The notes beneath the pieces were generated by a model. It saw only the letters and a program-made list of their open reading frames with translations. It searched no databases and had not been told where the DNA came from. From assembly GCA_036705565.1 (NCBI GenBank), contig JAUBUY010000006.1: DNA of 64,000 bases. One strand, given 5' to 3'. The position numbers and the translations under genes are program-made. Below, piece after piece: positions 39,094 through 47,328 of the stretch. The stretch comes from Microcoleus sp036705565 (GTDB taxonomy: Bacteria > Cyanobacteriota > Cyanobacteriia > Cyanobacteriales > Microcoleaceae). Within the stretch, counting starts at the first letter, position 1. Each line of letters starts with the position of its first letter.

Positions 39094-39134
39094 GCTCTAC
39101 AGGCTCTGATGTAGTTACACTAATCCTGTAGAGC
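39094..39134 (-). terminator. Terminator-like stem-loop upstream of cas10d
   Basis: On the minus strand: GCTCTACAGG, a 21-base loop, CCTGTAGAGC, then TTTTTTG. The 10-bp perfect stem and T-run form a standard Rho-independent terminator after the 83-residue gene and before cas10d. It suggests a separate transcript or attenuation of cas10d and downstream genes. Confidence 0.7.
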
Positions 39135-39166
39135 CTAACTATTGAAAATTCGCAAAGTGCTACTAT

Positions 39167-39418
39167 CTAGCGCCTTTGAGATACCTTTTTAGAGCCTCGG
39201 AGGATTACTAAAAAGTCATAGACTTCTGTTTTGACCTCCTCTGACTCAAACTCATTTCTGTCCAATGCAGTTTCTAATAAGTTCTGAACTTTTTCCAGCA
39301 ACTCAAAGGGGTGGCGATTTCTCCCTCGAACTTTCTTTTTGTTTTCCAAAAAAGGTTTCCGGGAATAGGGAATAAATAGCAAAGGCCCTCCCTCACCAGA
39401 GCGTTTTGGCTTTGGCAT
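39167..39418 (-). CDS. Small basic protein of unknown function in the cas locus
   Basis: An 83-residue, Lys/Arg-rich protein beginning MPKPKRSGEGGPLLFIPYSR and ending in a basic tail. The middle (HPFELLEKVQNLLETALD, then ESEEVKTEVYDFLVIL) predicts two helices. The start at 39418 is chosen because AGGAG lies nine bases upstream; the open frame reaches back to 39655, but that part is not protein-like. It lies between cas3 and cas10d on the same strand and is followed by a terminator-like stem. I do not recognise the family. Possible roles are a nucleic-acid-binding accessory of the I-D complex or an unrelated small gene; nothing in the sequence decides. Confidence 0.65.
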   Translation of the reverse strand: MPKPKRSGEGGPLLFIPYSRKPFLENKKKVRGRNRHPFELLEKVQNLLETALDRNEFESEEVKTEVYDFLVILRGSKKVSQRR

Positions 39419-39726
39419 TGTTAATGTCTCCTGTTTAGTTTTTACAGACTGGAAAGACTCACGGCTGCTGACTGCTAACAGCAGCAGAAGGGGGGCGTTA
39501 TACCCCCACCCAAATAAAGTGACGCTAAAAACCGTTCTGTCTAGAGAACAAGAAGGGCTGCGATTACATATCTGTGTTCCTACTCGCGATCGTTGCTCAC
39601 AGAGCCGCGAAGCTTTCCATGGTCTAAGTGTAAGCGATCTAAACATAGTTGTCATCCTTGCTATATTTATGTACTATGGTGTGGACAGGTAGAAAAAGCT
39701 TATTAATTTTTATTGAGAGCTTAACA

Positions 39727-39744
39727 CCCTATTAGGGATTGAAA
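39727..39744 (+). repeat. Degenerate CRISPR-repeat-like sequence 1
   Basis: CCCTATTAGGGATTGAAA matches the crRNA-sense array repeat ending (CCCTATCAGGGATTGAAA) at 17 of 18 positions and lies on the plus strand. The upstream 18 bases do not match the array repeat. Confidence 0.65.
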
Positions 39745-39802
39745 AAATTCGCTGCGCTCCTAATGGCGTTCGTTCCTCTATCTTTCTACCTGACTTAACC
39801 CC

Positions 39803-39820
39803 CCCTATTAGGGCTTGAAC
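39803..39820 (+). repeat. Degenerate CRISPR-repeat-like sequence 2
   Basis: CCCTATTAGGGCTTGAAC matches the array repeat ending at 16 of 18 positions and lies 76 bp from copy 1, within the unit length of the array (69-78 bp). Confidence 0.65.
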
Positions 39821-39822
39821 TT

Positions 39823-42003
39823 CTACGCAATCCATATTTCATCCCCCCTGCTCTTGAGCCAGTGGGCCAGCGTGTCCACCAACAGGGCCGACTGGCCAAA
39901 AGCTATAGAATAAGGTGCAGTCGTATCGTGGAAACTGTACTGATCGCAAATCGGATAAATCTGAAAGTGCATCGGCAGTCGCAGGCGCGATCGCACTTCA
40001 GCCACCGGATAGCGCAGCACATAACAAACCAATGCTTGCTTCTTCAAACGCTTGTTGATTTCCCCGATCCAATAATTATCAGGTTGCACAACCTCAATCC
40101 CCGTCAAAACCTGAACTTTCCAAGCAGAAGCATTTTCCTCTAAAGTTCCCGAATAAGTAAATTTCCAATTCAGTCTTTCCTCCCGATAACTACGCAACTT
40201 CAAAAAAGCAAGACAATGTTTAAATCGACCTTTGGCAATTGGTTGCCCAAGGCGTTCCGATGTCTCGTTCAACATTCGCATAAATGCAGATTCCGTCATC
40301 GGTTCAATTTCCAAGTTGCTCAAAATTCCTGGTAAATCGTAAGTTTTAAATTTGTCTGCCTCATAGGAATCGGTTAAATCGCAAATCCCGCATTGTAGGG
40401 GGCTAGAACCTCGAAAACTGCTAGCATCTTCAACTATTGGATTTCCTGTCTTATTACCTGATCGCTCTTGCCACTCTTTGCCCCACTGTTTAATATCACC
40501 TGCCACTTTCCCCAAGCTAGTTTTAAATACTTTTTGAGCAGCTTCCTGAAAAGCTTTCTGACTTGATGCGTACTGCTGTTTAATTGTCTTGTGCCCTAAT
40601 TCCCAACAAATTTGAACTGACTGCACCGCACCCCACCGCGAATAATATCCCTCAAAATTGTTGATTAGGCGGTACTTTTCGCGAATTTGTTGATAGAAAA
40701 AAGGACGATCGTAAATTCCGTTAGACTCTAAAGTGGCAGTCTCAGCCGAAAACAAGCGTTCGACTAAGAAATTAGGGGTGAGTGCGATGGCTGTGAAATT
40801 TTGAAACTGAATAAACTCCCCATTGCGATCGCACCCATCGTGTCGCCCCAACCTTCCCAATCTTTGGATGAAGTTGCCCGCATCGGCGGATTCAAAAATT
40901 AGCAAATTGATTTTGAAGTCTACCCCGACATCAATGGTGCTAGTACCGAGAACTAAGTCTGACGAGAGTGATCGCTCTTTTTCCGTTTTTCCCGACAACC
41001 CGGTATTTTCGCCAACAACTAAACCGTGAGGCGCGAACAATTCCCGAAAAAATGGTGTCAGCCGCTTGACGGCAGCAATTGAATTCAGGATAATCGCTCC
41101 TTTACTTCCCGGATTCTGTTTAAAGTGAGTCAGGATGAGATTTGCACTGTCTTTCAGCCAAGTTTCAGAAGCTTTTGAAGTTGGTTCTAGGGAAATAAAA
41201 GTCAGCGTACTTTCCCTCAATATTTGCCGCCAGGAGTCGGCTTTCAACTGTTCGATTTCAGCAGGGCGATCGGGAAACTGATATTTGCCTGCTTTTAAAG
41301 GGTCGATAGTTTGACAGCGAAAACCTGCTATTTCTAGTCTGCTAATTAATTGATCGTCAGGAGTTGCTGACAGGAATACAAACTTTTTTCGGCGGTTTGT
41401 ATTGCGAATTAACAACATAGTATTGATGACGCTGGCAATCTGGGGAGATGCTAAAACATGAAATTCATCAAAAATGGATAGGTCAAAATCTTTGTCGATG
41501 CGACCCCACAGTTTATCGGGGCTATCTTCAGAGCTTAAATACGCTCCTCGATGGAGATAGTGCAAGATATCAGGGTTAGTTAATAAAATCTCTGATTGAC
41601 CTGTGCGAGATGCGATCGCGGCTGCTTTTCTAAGTTTTTCATTTTCTGCATAGATTTCTAATTCCGAGCCGCTGAGTCGCACAACGCGGGGTTGATGTTC
41701 GGGTTGGAATTGTTCGATATAGCGCTGAATTTGAGTCTCCTGATCTCGCGCCAGTTCATTCGTCGGATATAGCGCCACTGCACAACAATTTGTCTGCAAT
41801 GTTTCTAAAAAAGCGGCTAAACTTTTGCCATCGCTAGTGATAGCTGAGTTGAAAATGACATCAATATTGGGATTGCGAATTGCCTTTAAAGTTTCGGCTT
41901 GATGCCAAGAAAGAGTCCAACCTTCCGGTAATTTGACTTTCTTGGGAATTTCCGCAGCGGGAGAGGAGTAAACGGATTTGAGAGTAATTTGGTAGTCGGA
42001 CAT
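39823..42003 (-). CDS. cas3: Type I-D CRISPR-associated helicase Cas3'
   Basis: A 726-residue superfamily 2 helicase. Seen: Walker A-like TSDGKSLAAF (about residue 57), the DExH box as DEFH in LSIFDEFHVL (about 180), FLSATPDD (motif III), GTSTIDVGVDF (motif V) and QRLGRLGRHDG (motif VI). There is no N-terminal HD domain, as expected for I-D, where the nuclease is in Cas10d. The C-terminal 250 residues are less conserved. The start at 42003 (MSDYQITLK) leaves a 97-bp divergent promoter region before the WYL gene; a frame reaching 42111 would overlap that gene. No strong Shine-Dalgarno sequence is seen at any candidate start. Confidence 0.9.
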   Translation of the reverse strand: MSDYQITLKSVYSSPAAEIPKKVKLPEGWTLSWHQAETLKAIRNPNIDVIFNSAITSDGKSLAAFLETLQTNCCAVALYPTNELARDQETQIQRYIEQFQPEHQPRVVRLSGSELEIYAENEKLRKAAAIASRTGQSEILLTNPDILHYLHRGAYLSSEDSPDKLWGRIDKDFDLSIFDEFHVLASPQIASVINTMLLIRNTNRRKKFVFLSATPDDQLISRLEIAGFRCQTIDPLKAGKYQFPDRPAEIEQLKADSWRQILRESTLTFISLEPTSKASETWLKDSANLILTHFKQNPGSKGAIILNSIAAVKRLTPFFRELFAPHGLVVGENTGLSGKTEKERSLSSDLVLGTSTIDVGVDFKINLLIFESADAGNFIQRLGRLGRHDGCDRNGEFIQFQNFTAIALTPNFLVERLFSAETATLESNGIYDRPFFYQQIREKYRLINNFEGYYSRWGAVQSVQICWELGHKTIKQQYASSQKAFQEAAQKVFKTSLGKVAGDIKQWGKEWQERSGNKTGNPIVEDASSFRGSSPLQCGICDLTDSYEADKFKTYDLPGILSNLEIEPMTESAFMRMLNETSERLGQPIAKGRFKHCLAFLKLRSYREERLNWKFTYSGTLEENASAWKVQVLTGIEVVQPDNYWIGEINKRLKKQALVCYVLRYPVAEVRSRLRLPMHFQIYPICDQYSFHDTTAPYSIAFGQSALLVDTLAHWLKSRGDEIWIA

Positions 42004-42100
42004 ATGCTGAAAGTGTGTCCGTAGAAAGTTGATATTCCCCATAGTGGCACCGACAATAGAGATAATCAAGCCTGTACCAAGATAAAGTGTCCGTATATTT
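42004..42100. promoter_or_regulatory. Divergent cas3 / WYL regulator promoter region
   Basis: 97 bp between the divergent start codons. A short repeated word GTCCGTA/GTGTCC occurs on both sides (42015-42024, 42087-42096). By analogy with WYL regulators of I-D loci, the operator is expected here; no clear palindrome is visible. Confidence 0.45.
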
Positions 42101-42967
42101 ATGAGTCGCAAAGGTCAATCGATCACCCTGTCGGTTTCTGAACGAGATAAAACTGAGTTGGAAGCCTTGGCCCAAGAATTCGGGAAGACGTGGGGCGATC
42201 GCCCGAACATATCCAAACTGATAGAAGCGATCGCCCGCCGCCAACTGACGATCGCCCCCAACCACGATTGGCCGCAAACCCGCATCAAAGCCCTAGACAT
42301 CGCCCGACAGCAATTGCTTGACTTGGGCAAAACTGATGAAGCGCTGGCCATTGCCCAATTGTTGAGCGATCGCAGCGAACTGACTCTCCCTTTCCGGGCT
42401 GAAATCGATCAGTTTTTGAGCAACCCCTTACCTACTTGGCGGCAAAAAATCGACAATTTTATTCACAGACAGCAACCCTTCCGCCTGTCTTACCGGGATG
42501 CAACCGATCGCCTTTGGCATTACACCATCTTGCACGCTCGCATTGTCCCCATAGAAAAGCGACAGTATTTAATGTGTCGCTGCGAAGAATCGGAAGGTAA
42601 TCAAGACGTACCAGGACTCGAACACAACTGGACGCTGCTGCTTGATCGCATTGAAGATGCTGCGGTGATTTCGGTCGATCGACCTTGGCTGCCAGATTTA
42701 GCGCGGATTCCCGTAGAATTTCATTTATCCGGCAGACTTGCCTTTAACTACAGACGCAAGCAGGAAGATGAGGAAGTCAGCGAACCAGAAGGCGATCCGC
42801 CTATCAAGCGAGTGATTCGGAATATCTCAAATACCTTCTGGTTTTTTCGCGAAATCGCTCCTTACTGGGAAGATTGCGCGATTGTTGCCCCAGAGTCAGT
42901 GCGTGATCGCTTCCAACAAAAATTGATTGCCCTCTGCCGCCAGTACAACATCGAAATCCGCGATTAA
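42101..42967 (+). CDS. WYL-domain transcriptional regulator of the CRISPR-Cas locus
   Basis: A 288-residue regulator. The N-terminus (SITLSVSERDKTELEALAQ, residues 7-25, then ISKLIEAIARRQL) looks like a ribbon-helix-helix DNA-binding segment. A helical part (about 55-115) and a WYL domain follow (about 120-210; FRLSYRDATDRLW, ARIVPIEKRQYLMCR). The C-terminal extension has FWFFREIAPYW. It is divergent from cas3. Known: in Synechocystis the WYL protein Sll7009 next to the I-D locus represses that locus; I infer the same role here. WYL domains bind ligands or nucleic acid, so it may sense infection. Confidence 0.87.
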   Translation: MSRKGQSITLSVSERDKTELEALAQEFGKTWGDRPNISKLIEAIARRQLTIAPNHDWPQTRIKALDIARQQLLDLGKTDEALAIAQLLSDRSELTLPFRAEIDQFLSNPLPTWRQKIDNFIHRQQPFRLSYRDATDRLWHYTILHARIVPIEKRQYLMCRCEESEGNQDVPGLEHNWTLLLDRIEDAAVISVDRPWLPDLARIPVEFHLSGRLAFNYRRKQEDEEVSEPEGDPPIKRVIRNISNTFWFFREIAPYWEDCAIVAPESVRDRFQQKLIALCRQYNIEIRD

Positions 42968-42976
42968 ATCAAAAAA

Positions 42977-43003
42977 AAAGCAGCCGGTAAAGGCTGCTTT
43001 GAC
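42977..43003 (-). terminator. Rho-independent terminator
   Basis: Stem AAAGCAGCC / GGCTGCTTT. On the minus strand it is followed by nine T residues, so it best fits the end of the minus-strand gene at 43142-43357. It may also stop the WYL transcript from the other side. Confidence 0.8.
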
Positions 43004-43141
43004 AAAAAAACCGTTGTTGAGTTAGAGGAGAAAACTTTAAATCGAATTCAAATTACCGCTGTTTCAACTCCTGCCTGAGTTTCCACTATTTTCATCTACC
43101 GCTGACTCACCTTGCCTTCAGAACAAAACTTCAAATCCCGA

Positions 43142-43357
43142 TTAGAATGCTGCGGAAAGTTCGTTGACTACTTGGACTCTGCCTCTGAGCACCGCCCGCA
43201 GCAGGCGGTTGACACAGCCTCTGTCTTCGTCATTCAGAGAGTCGTCGAAGGTGGCGGCCATCAAACCGTAGCGATCGGCCAGAGTCAAAACGCCTGTATC
43301 CGTTACAGAAGCGAGGATTTCAGAGATAGCGCCGGGGAGGAGTTGTACGGGGTTCAT
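43142..43357 (-). CDS. Conserved cyanobacterial small protein, function unknown
   Basis: A 71-residue acidic helical protein: MNPVQLLPGAISEILASVTD, then TLADRYGLMAATFDDSLNDE and a C-terminal VLRGRVQVVNELSA. I recognise this type as a small protein widespread in cyanobacteria but know no function for it. The frame continues upstream to a TTG at 43477; that part is shorter on conserved features, so the first ATG is used, with moderate certainty. A terminator with a T9 run lies downstream at 42977-43003, supporting a real transcript. Confidence 0.7.
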   Translation of the reverse strand: MNPVQLLPGAISEILASVTDTGVLTLADRYGLMAATFDDSLNDEDRGCVNRLLRAVLRGRVQVVNELSAAF

Positions 43358-43578
43358 GGCAGTGCGGTTGAATTCGATATATTTATCATCTTCTGGTTTC
43401 CTCAAAATATCGGTGATATTAATGAGGCCGCGAAGGTGATTGTCAGGGGTGAAAGCAAGTGATCCGAGTAGAGTCAAATTGTGATTTGGGTCACAATGCG
43501 ATCGCCCGACAGCTTAAAACCCACCTCTGGCAGATGCGCCCATACCAGCGGAATTTATACATTGGGTATGATTTCTAA

Positions 43579-43923
43579 ATGAGTTCCACCCTTACCCCCG
43601 TACTGAAAATGCTTGATTTTCTCAATCCCATCTTGGGCCGCAAGCCCGATCGCATCAAAGCCAATGTGGAAATCTATACTTGGCAAACCTGTCCCTACTG
43701 CATCCGCGCCAAAACTTTGCTGTGGTGGAAAGGCGTAAATTTTACGGAATACAAAATTGATGGCGACGAAGCGGCTAGAAAGGCAATGGCCGATCGCGCT
43801 AACGGACGCCGCAGCGTACCCCAAATTTTCATTAATAAGCAACACGTAGGCGGCTGCGATGACATTCACAAACTTGATGCAGATGGACAGTTAGATCCGC
43901 TGCTAGCTCAACCAGCGGTTTAA
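43579..43923 (+). CDS. grxC: Glutaredoxin (GrxC type)
   Basis: A 114-residue class I dithiol glutaredoxin. The redox motif CPYC is at residues 38-41 (TWQTCPYCIRAK), the cis-Pro loop at RSVPQIF (about 78-84), and the glutathione-binding GGCDD at about 93-97. It reduces protein disulfides and glutathione adducts in the cytosol. The homologues I remember start near MLDFLNPIL, so the ATG at 43609 may be the true start; neither start has a clear Shine-Dalgarno sequence. It is followed within a few bases by a dispersed inverted-repeat element and is convergent with menD. Confidence 0.93.
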   Translation: MSSTLTPVLKMLDFLNPILGRKPDRIKANVEIYTWQTCPYCIRAKTLLWWKGVNFTEYKIDGDEAARKAMADRANGRRSVPQIFINKQHVGGCDDIHKLDADGQLDPLLAQPAV

Positions 43924-44038
43924 ACTGAGATATTGCAGCATTGCCAAGAACAGGCAAGATGCCTGTTCCACAAAGTGTGAATTTTCTGCTTGTGGGGTGG
44001 GCATCTTGCCCGCCCGCGAAAGGCTTATTGACAAAAGT
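43924..44038. mobile_element. Dispersed inverted-repeat element between grxC and menD
   Basis: Outer end AACTGAGATATTGCAGCATT; inner arms GAACAGGCAAGATGCCTG and GGGTGGGCATCTTGCCC. It fills nearly the whole gap between the convergent stop codons. The right end (GGCTTATTGACAAAAGTCC) is diverged. Confidence 0.8.
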
Positions 44039-44043
44039 CCTTA

Positions 44044-45879
44044 CTACGAACCTTTGGCAAATTTACCTAAATTATCTTGCCGCCATTTAGCATCCGATCG
44101 CCTGTCTGTTTGCAATTCTAAGACGCGAATCCCGCTATTTGGCAGCAAATTTAATTTTTGTTTGAACTGTTCCCAATCCTCAATTACCTCGTGTTCCACG
44201 CCATAAGTTGCACACAAATGAGCAAAATTCATCTGCTGCGGCGTGGCAAAAAACTCTTCAAAGGGCGGGTCAAATTTGGCAACGGGCAACATTTCAAAAA
44301 TTCCGCCGCCGTTGTTATTAATTAATAATATTGTCAGATGACCGACAAATTTATTTTTAATTAAAAAACCGTTTGTATCGTGCAAAAGTGTTAAATCGCC
44401 TGTTAGCAGGATGCTGCTTAGATTGCGGTGAGCAACTCCCAAAGCTGTTGATAATGTGCCGTCTATACCGTTAGCGCCGCGATTGAAAAACGGTTTTATT
44501 TCTAAGTTGTTTGGCTTCCAGAAAAACTCTACATCTCTGACGGGCATACTGTTGGCAATAAATATCGGTGTTCCAGGCGGCAAAATTTGGGAAAGCAGCC
44601 AGGAAACTTTGGGCTCGATTATGTTGTTAATTGTTGCTATTTTTTGGTCTATTGTTTGTCTGACTTGGATTTCGGTGTTGCGCCAAAGTTGGAGGTATTC
44701 GTTTGAGGGAGAGGTTTGAACCCCCCCTAACCCCCCCTTGCTAAGGGGGGGGACTGGAGTTGATTTGCCCTTGTTAAGGGGGGGGATTTGAGGGGAAATA
44801 GCAGTGGCTAGATGCTCTACGGAGGTTCGCAGGTGAATTGTTTGGCCGTGTAGGGGATCGAAGTTGTGGTGGCTGGGGTCGATTATGTAGCGTTTTGGTT
44901 GGGTTTTGTTTAGCCAGTTTCGCAGTTCTTTGCTTGTGGGTAAGTCTCCGATTTGAATGGCGATTTCTGGAGTTAATTTATCTGCTAGTTCGCGGTTTCG
45001 CAGGATTAAATCGTAGGTGGAAATTAGATGGGGGTTTAGTTGGGCGTGGTTTCTGACTGGGGATAGTCCTTCTGCTAAAATTGGCCAGTTTAAGGATTTG
45101 GAAATTTGGCCGATCGCACTACAGTATTTTTCGGCAAATTGGGGCTGTGCAACGCCTGCAATAATAATGCCTTTGCTGCACTTGTGCCATTGGTGCATTG
45201 TATTTTCTTCTCCCCCCCTTAACAAGGGGGGGCTGGGGGGGGTAGAGCTTTCTCCTGCGAAAATGGGTTCTAATCCTGCAAAGAATTCTTCGGGATTGAA
45301 TTGTGTTTCTAAAGCTTCTACGGCTATGTCTGGAACGGGTACAAGTGGGTCGCGAAAGGGGATGTTGAGGTGGACGGGGCCGGGTGTTGGAAATTGCGAT
45401 CGCTCCCAAGCATACATTACCGTCTGCCGCAGATAGTCTAGCATTCCTCTGGACGCAGAAGGTATCGCTAATTCGGCTTGCCAGTTGGGATAATTGCCGT
45501 ATATTTTCACTTGGTCGATCGCTTGTCCGGCGTGACAGTCCCGCAGTTCTGGAGGTCTATCGGCGGTGAATATTAGCAGCGCAATTCGACTTTCTCTGGC
45601 TTCTATTATCGCAGGATAAAAGTTGGCTGCAGCGGTTCCCGATGTGCAAATTAGTGCGGTTGGAAAACCGGATTTTTTGGCAATTCCTAATGCGAAAAAG
45701 CTGGCTGAACGTTCATCTAGTATGGGAATAGTTTCTATTTTTTTGTTTTGAGCAAAGGCTATTGTTAATGGTGCCGATCGCGAACCGGGACAAATCACGG
45801 CGGTAGTTAATCCCAGTCGTTGCAATGTCTCTGCTAATATTGAAGACCAGAGAGTGTTGGTATTGCGAAAATCAATCAT
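44044..45879 (-). CDS. menD: 2-succinyl-5-enolpyruvyl-6-hydroxy-3-cyclohexene-1-carboxylate synthase
   Basis: A 611-residue thiamine-diphosphate enzyme that joins isochorismate and 2-oxoglutarate, the first committed step of phylloquinone synthesis. Seen: VICPGSRSAPLTIAFA (residues 27-42), ICTSGTAAANFYPAI, and the ThDP-binding GDLTLLHDTNG with LINNNGGGIFEML (about 496-527). Two stretches are not MenD-like: TPPSPPLLRGGEE (about residues 212-224) and PPLNKGK...PPLSKGGLGGV (about 363-388). Both are encoded by C/G-rich dispersed repeats in frame, in surface-loop regions, which explains a length above the usual 550-580. It is followed upstream by menF, 15 bp away on the same strand. Confidence 0.95.
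   Translation of the reverse strand: MIDFRNTNTLWSSILAETLQRLGLTTAVICPGSRSAPLTIAFAQNKKIETIPILDERSASFFALGIAKKSGFPTALICTSGTAAANFYPAIIEARESRIALLIFTADRPPELRDCHAGQAIDQVKIYGNYPNWQAELAIPSASRGMLDYLRQTVMYAWERSQFPTPGPVHLNIPFRDPLVPVPDIAVEALETQFNPEEFFAGLEPIFAGESSTPPSPPLLRGGEENTMHQWHKCSKGIIIAGVAQPQFAEKYCSAIGQISKSLNWPILAEGLSPVRNHAQLNPHLISTYDLILRNRELADKLTPEIAIQIGDLPTSKELRNWLNKTQPKRYIIDPSHHNFDPLHGQTIHLRTSVEHLATAISPQIPPLNKGKSTPVPPLSKGGLGGVQTSPSNEYLQLWRNTEIQVRQTIDQKIATINNIIEPKVSWLLSQILPPGTPIFIANSMPVRDVEFFWKPNNLEIKPFFNRGANGIDGTLSTALGVAHRNLSSILLTGDLTLLHDTNGFLIKNKFVGHLTILLINNNGGGIFEMLPVAKFDPPFEEFFATPQQMNFAHLCATYGVEHEVIEDWEQFKQKLNLLPNSGIRVLELQTDRRSDAKWRQDNLGKFAKGS
44720..44791. repeat. C/G-rich repeat pair within menD
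   Basis: CCCCCCCTTGCTAAGGGGGG and CCCTTGTTAAGGGGGG, two hairpin-forming units of the common cyanobacterial repeat that translates as PPL(N/S)KGGLGG. In frame with menD. Confidence 0.85.
45211..45245. repeat. C/G-rich repeat within menD (second site)
   Basis: CCCCCCCTTAACAAGGGGGG followed by GCTGGGGGGGGT. Translated in frame as TPPSPPLLRGG. Confidence 0.85.
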
Positions 45880-45894
45880 TTTTATAATATATTG

Positions 45895-47328
45895 CTAAAC
45901 TAAAGCATTTAAAAGTGGTTGTAATTTGAGCTGAATTTCTGCTAGTTCTTTTTCGGGTTCCGAACCGGCAACAATACCAGCACCAGCATAAAGTATAGCC
46001 CGATCGCCATCGATTAATGCCGATCGAATGCCCACGGCAAATTCGCCGTTGCCGGTGCGATCTATCCAGCCGAGGGGCGCTGCATACAACGAGCGATCGC
46101 AGCTTTCGCAGCCGCGAATTTGCTGTAGGGCAATGTCTCTCGGTACGCCCGCCACCGCTGGCGTTGGATGCAGTTGGGATAAAATCTTTAATAAATGAAT
46201 ATCACGGGGAATTCTAGCCCTTATGGGTGTCCACAAATGCTGAATGTTTGACAGTTGCAGTAGCCTGGGAACCGGGGAAAAGTCGGGATTGATACCGAGA
46301 CTCGACAGGCGATCGACTATAAAATCAATTACAACTCGATGTTCTCGAATATCCTTTTCGCTGTTGAGTAAACCTTTGCCTAAATTCGCATCTTCCGCTT
46401 CATTTTTCCCCCTCGGTGCGGAACCTGCTAAGGCATCTGTTACTAACTCATTTTTGTGAATGCTGATTAAGCGTTCTGGACTGGCACCGATGAAATTTTG
46501 ACCTTTGCCGTTACTGGTGGAAAATACGTAGCAACCGGGATAAGTAAGGCGCAAGTTATTTAACGAATCTATTAAACTGAAAGGGGTTTGGGAAATGACA
46601 TTTATTGCTTGGGACAAAACAATCTTACTGAAATATTGAGAGTGGATCAAGTCTAAAGCGGACTTGACGGATGTTTTAAATTGAGTGGCATCATTCACAG
46701 GAATTTGTTTGAAAAATATCGAGCTGTTTCTAATAGACGTGATTTTTTTGTAAGGTGAACACGAAATTTTATCAAAATTTTCCCAAATATTATCCGTGAT
46801 AATTTTAACATTTATATCTCGGTTTATAATTGCATTGGCAACAATTATGCAGCTATCTTTCAGGCGAGTAATCTGCCATTTTGGTAAAAATACGGTGCCA
46901 GGGGGGAAGTAAGAATTGGTCGCGACATTCTCATCGAAAAAAGCAAAGCTACAAAAAAAGTGGGGCCCGCTGAAGGGCAAGCGTTCTGTACCGATGGTAA
47001 TTGTTCGGGCAAGACAAGATTGAATAAAATTTTGAGCTAGGGTAAATCGATCGCTTCCGGCTACTGTTAAATGGATGGCCGAATCTAGGGCGGCGATCGC
47101 AAAACTGTTGCCGGAAATCGGGTCTCTTTTTTCAAAGTAAAAGTGCCGCTGGCAAGGTTCGGAAATCTCTTGAAGTACAACTAGCGGATCGACGGGGGCA
47201 ATCTCCTGAGAAATACTAACTATCTTGGTTTGATCTTTTTCGGTTAAAGACTGCTGGCAATCTAACAGAAACTGATGCAGTTGATTGCGGTCTTGTAAAA
47301 GATTAGCGCGGTGCGGTATTACTGTCAT
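45895..47328 (-). CDS. menF: Isochorismate synthase MenF
   Basis: A 477-residue chorismate-binding enzyme that converts chorismate to isochorismate, the branch point to phylloquinone. The C-terminal half (about 215-470) is the catalytic domain: FSKIVLSQA, the GCYVFSTSN strand, FIGASPERLI, DALAGSAPRGKNE (about 310) and HPTPAVAGVPRD (about 385), with acidic Mg-binding residues. ALIDGDRAILYAGAGIVAGS is the usual end. The N-terminal part is variable, as in the family. It precedes menD by 15 bp and is probably co-transcribed with it. Salicylate or EntC-type synthases are the alternative, but the men neighbours argue against them. Confidence 0.94.
   Translation of the reverse strand: MTVIPHRANLLQDRNQLHQFLLDCQQSLTEKDQTKIVSISQEIAPVDPLVVLQEISEPCQRHFYFEKRDPISGNSFAIAALDSAIHLTVAGSDRFTLAQNFIQSCLARTITIGTERLPFSGPHFFCSFAFFDENVATNSYFPPGTVFLPKWQITRLKDSCIIVANAIINRDINVKIITDNIWENFDKISCSPYKKITSIRNSSIFFKQIPVNDATQFKTSVKSALDLIHSQYFSKIVLSQAINVISQTPFSLIDSLNNLRLTYPGCYVFSTSNGKGQNFIGASPERLISIHKNELVTDALAGSAPRGKNEAEDANLGKGLLNSEKDIREHRVVIDFIVDRLSSLGINPDFSPVPRLLQLSNIQHLWTPIRARIPRDIHLLKILSQLHPTPAVAGVPRDIALQQIRGCESCDRSLYAAPLGWIDRTGNGEFAVGIRSALIDGDRAILYAGAGIVAGSEPEKELAEIQLKLQPLLNALV

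Larger units (their letters stand above)
39419..39822. other. cas3-to-cas10d intergenic region with CRISPR-repeat-like sequences
   Basis: 404 bp. Near 39466-39485 is a CTGCTGACTGCTAACAGCAG hairpin. At 39686-39695 and 39783-39792 lies a 10-bp inverted repeat (CAGGTAGAAA / TTTCTACCTG). At 39727-39744 and 39803-39820 are two sequences like the 3' part of the array repeat, in plus-strand orientation. The minus-strand promoter of the 83-residue gene must lie here; TACATAAAT near 39665-39673 is a candidate -10 region. Confidence 0.5.

Noticed and set aside
39419..39655. N-terminal extension of the 83-residue gene to 162 residues
   Set aside because: The upstream part is not protein-like, and a strong AGGAG site precedes the internal ATG at 39418.
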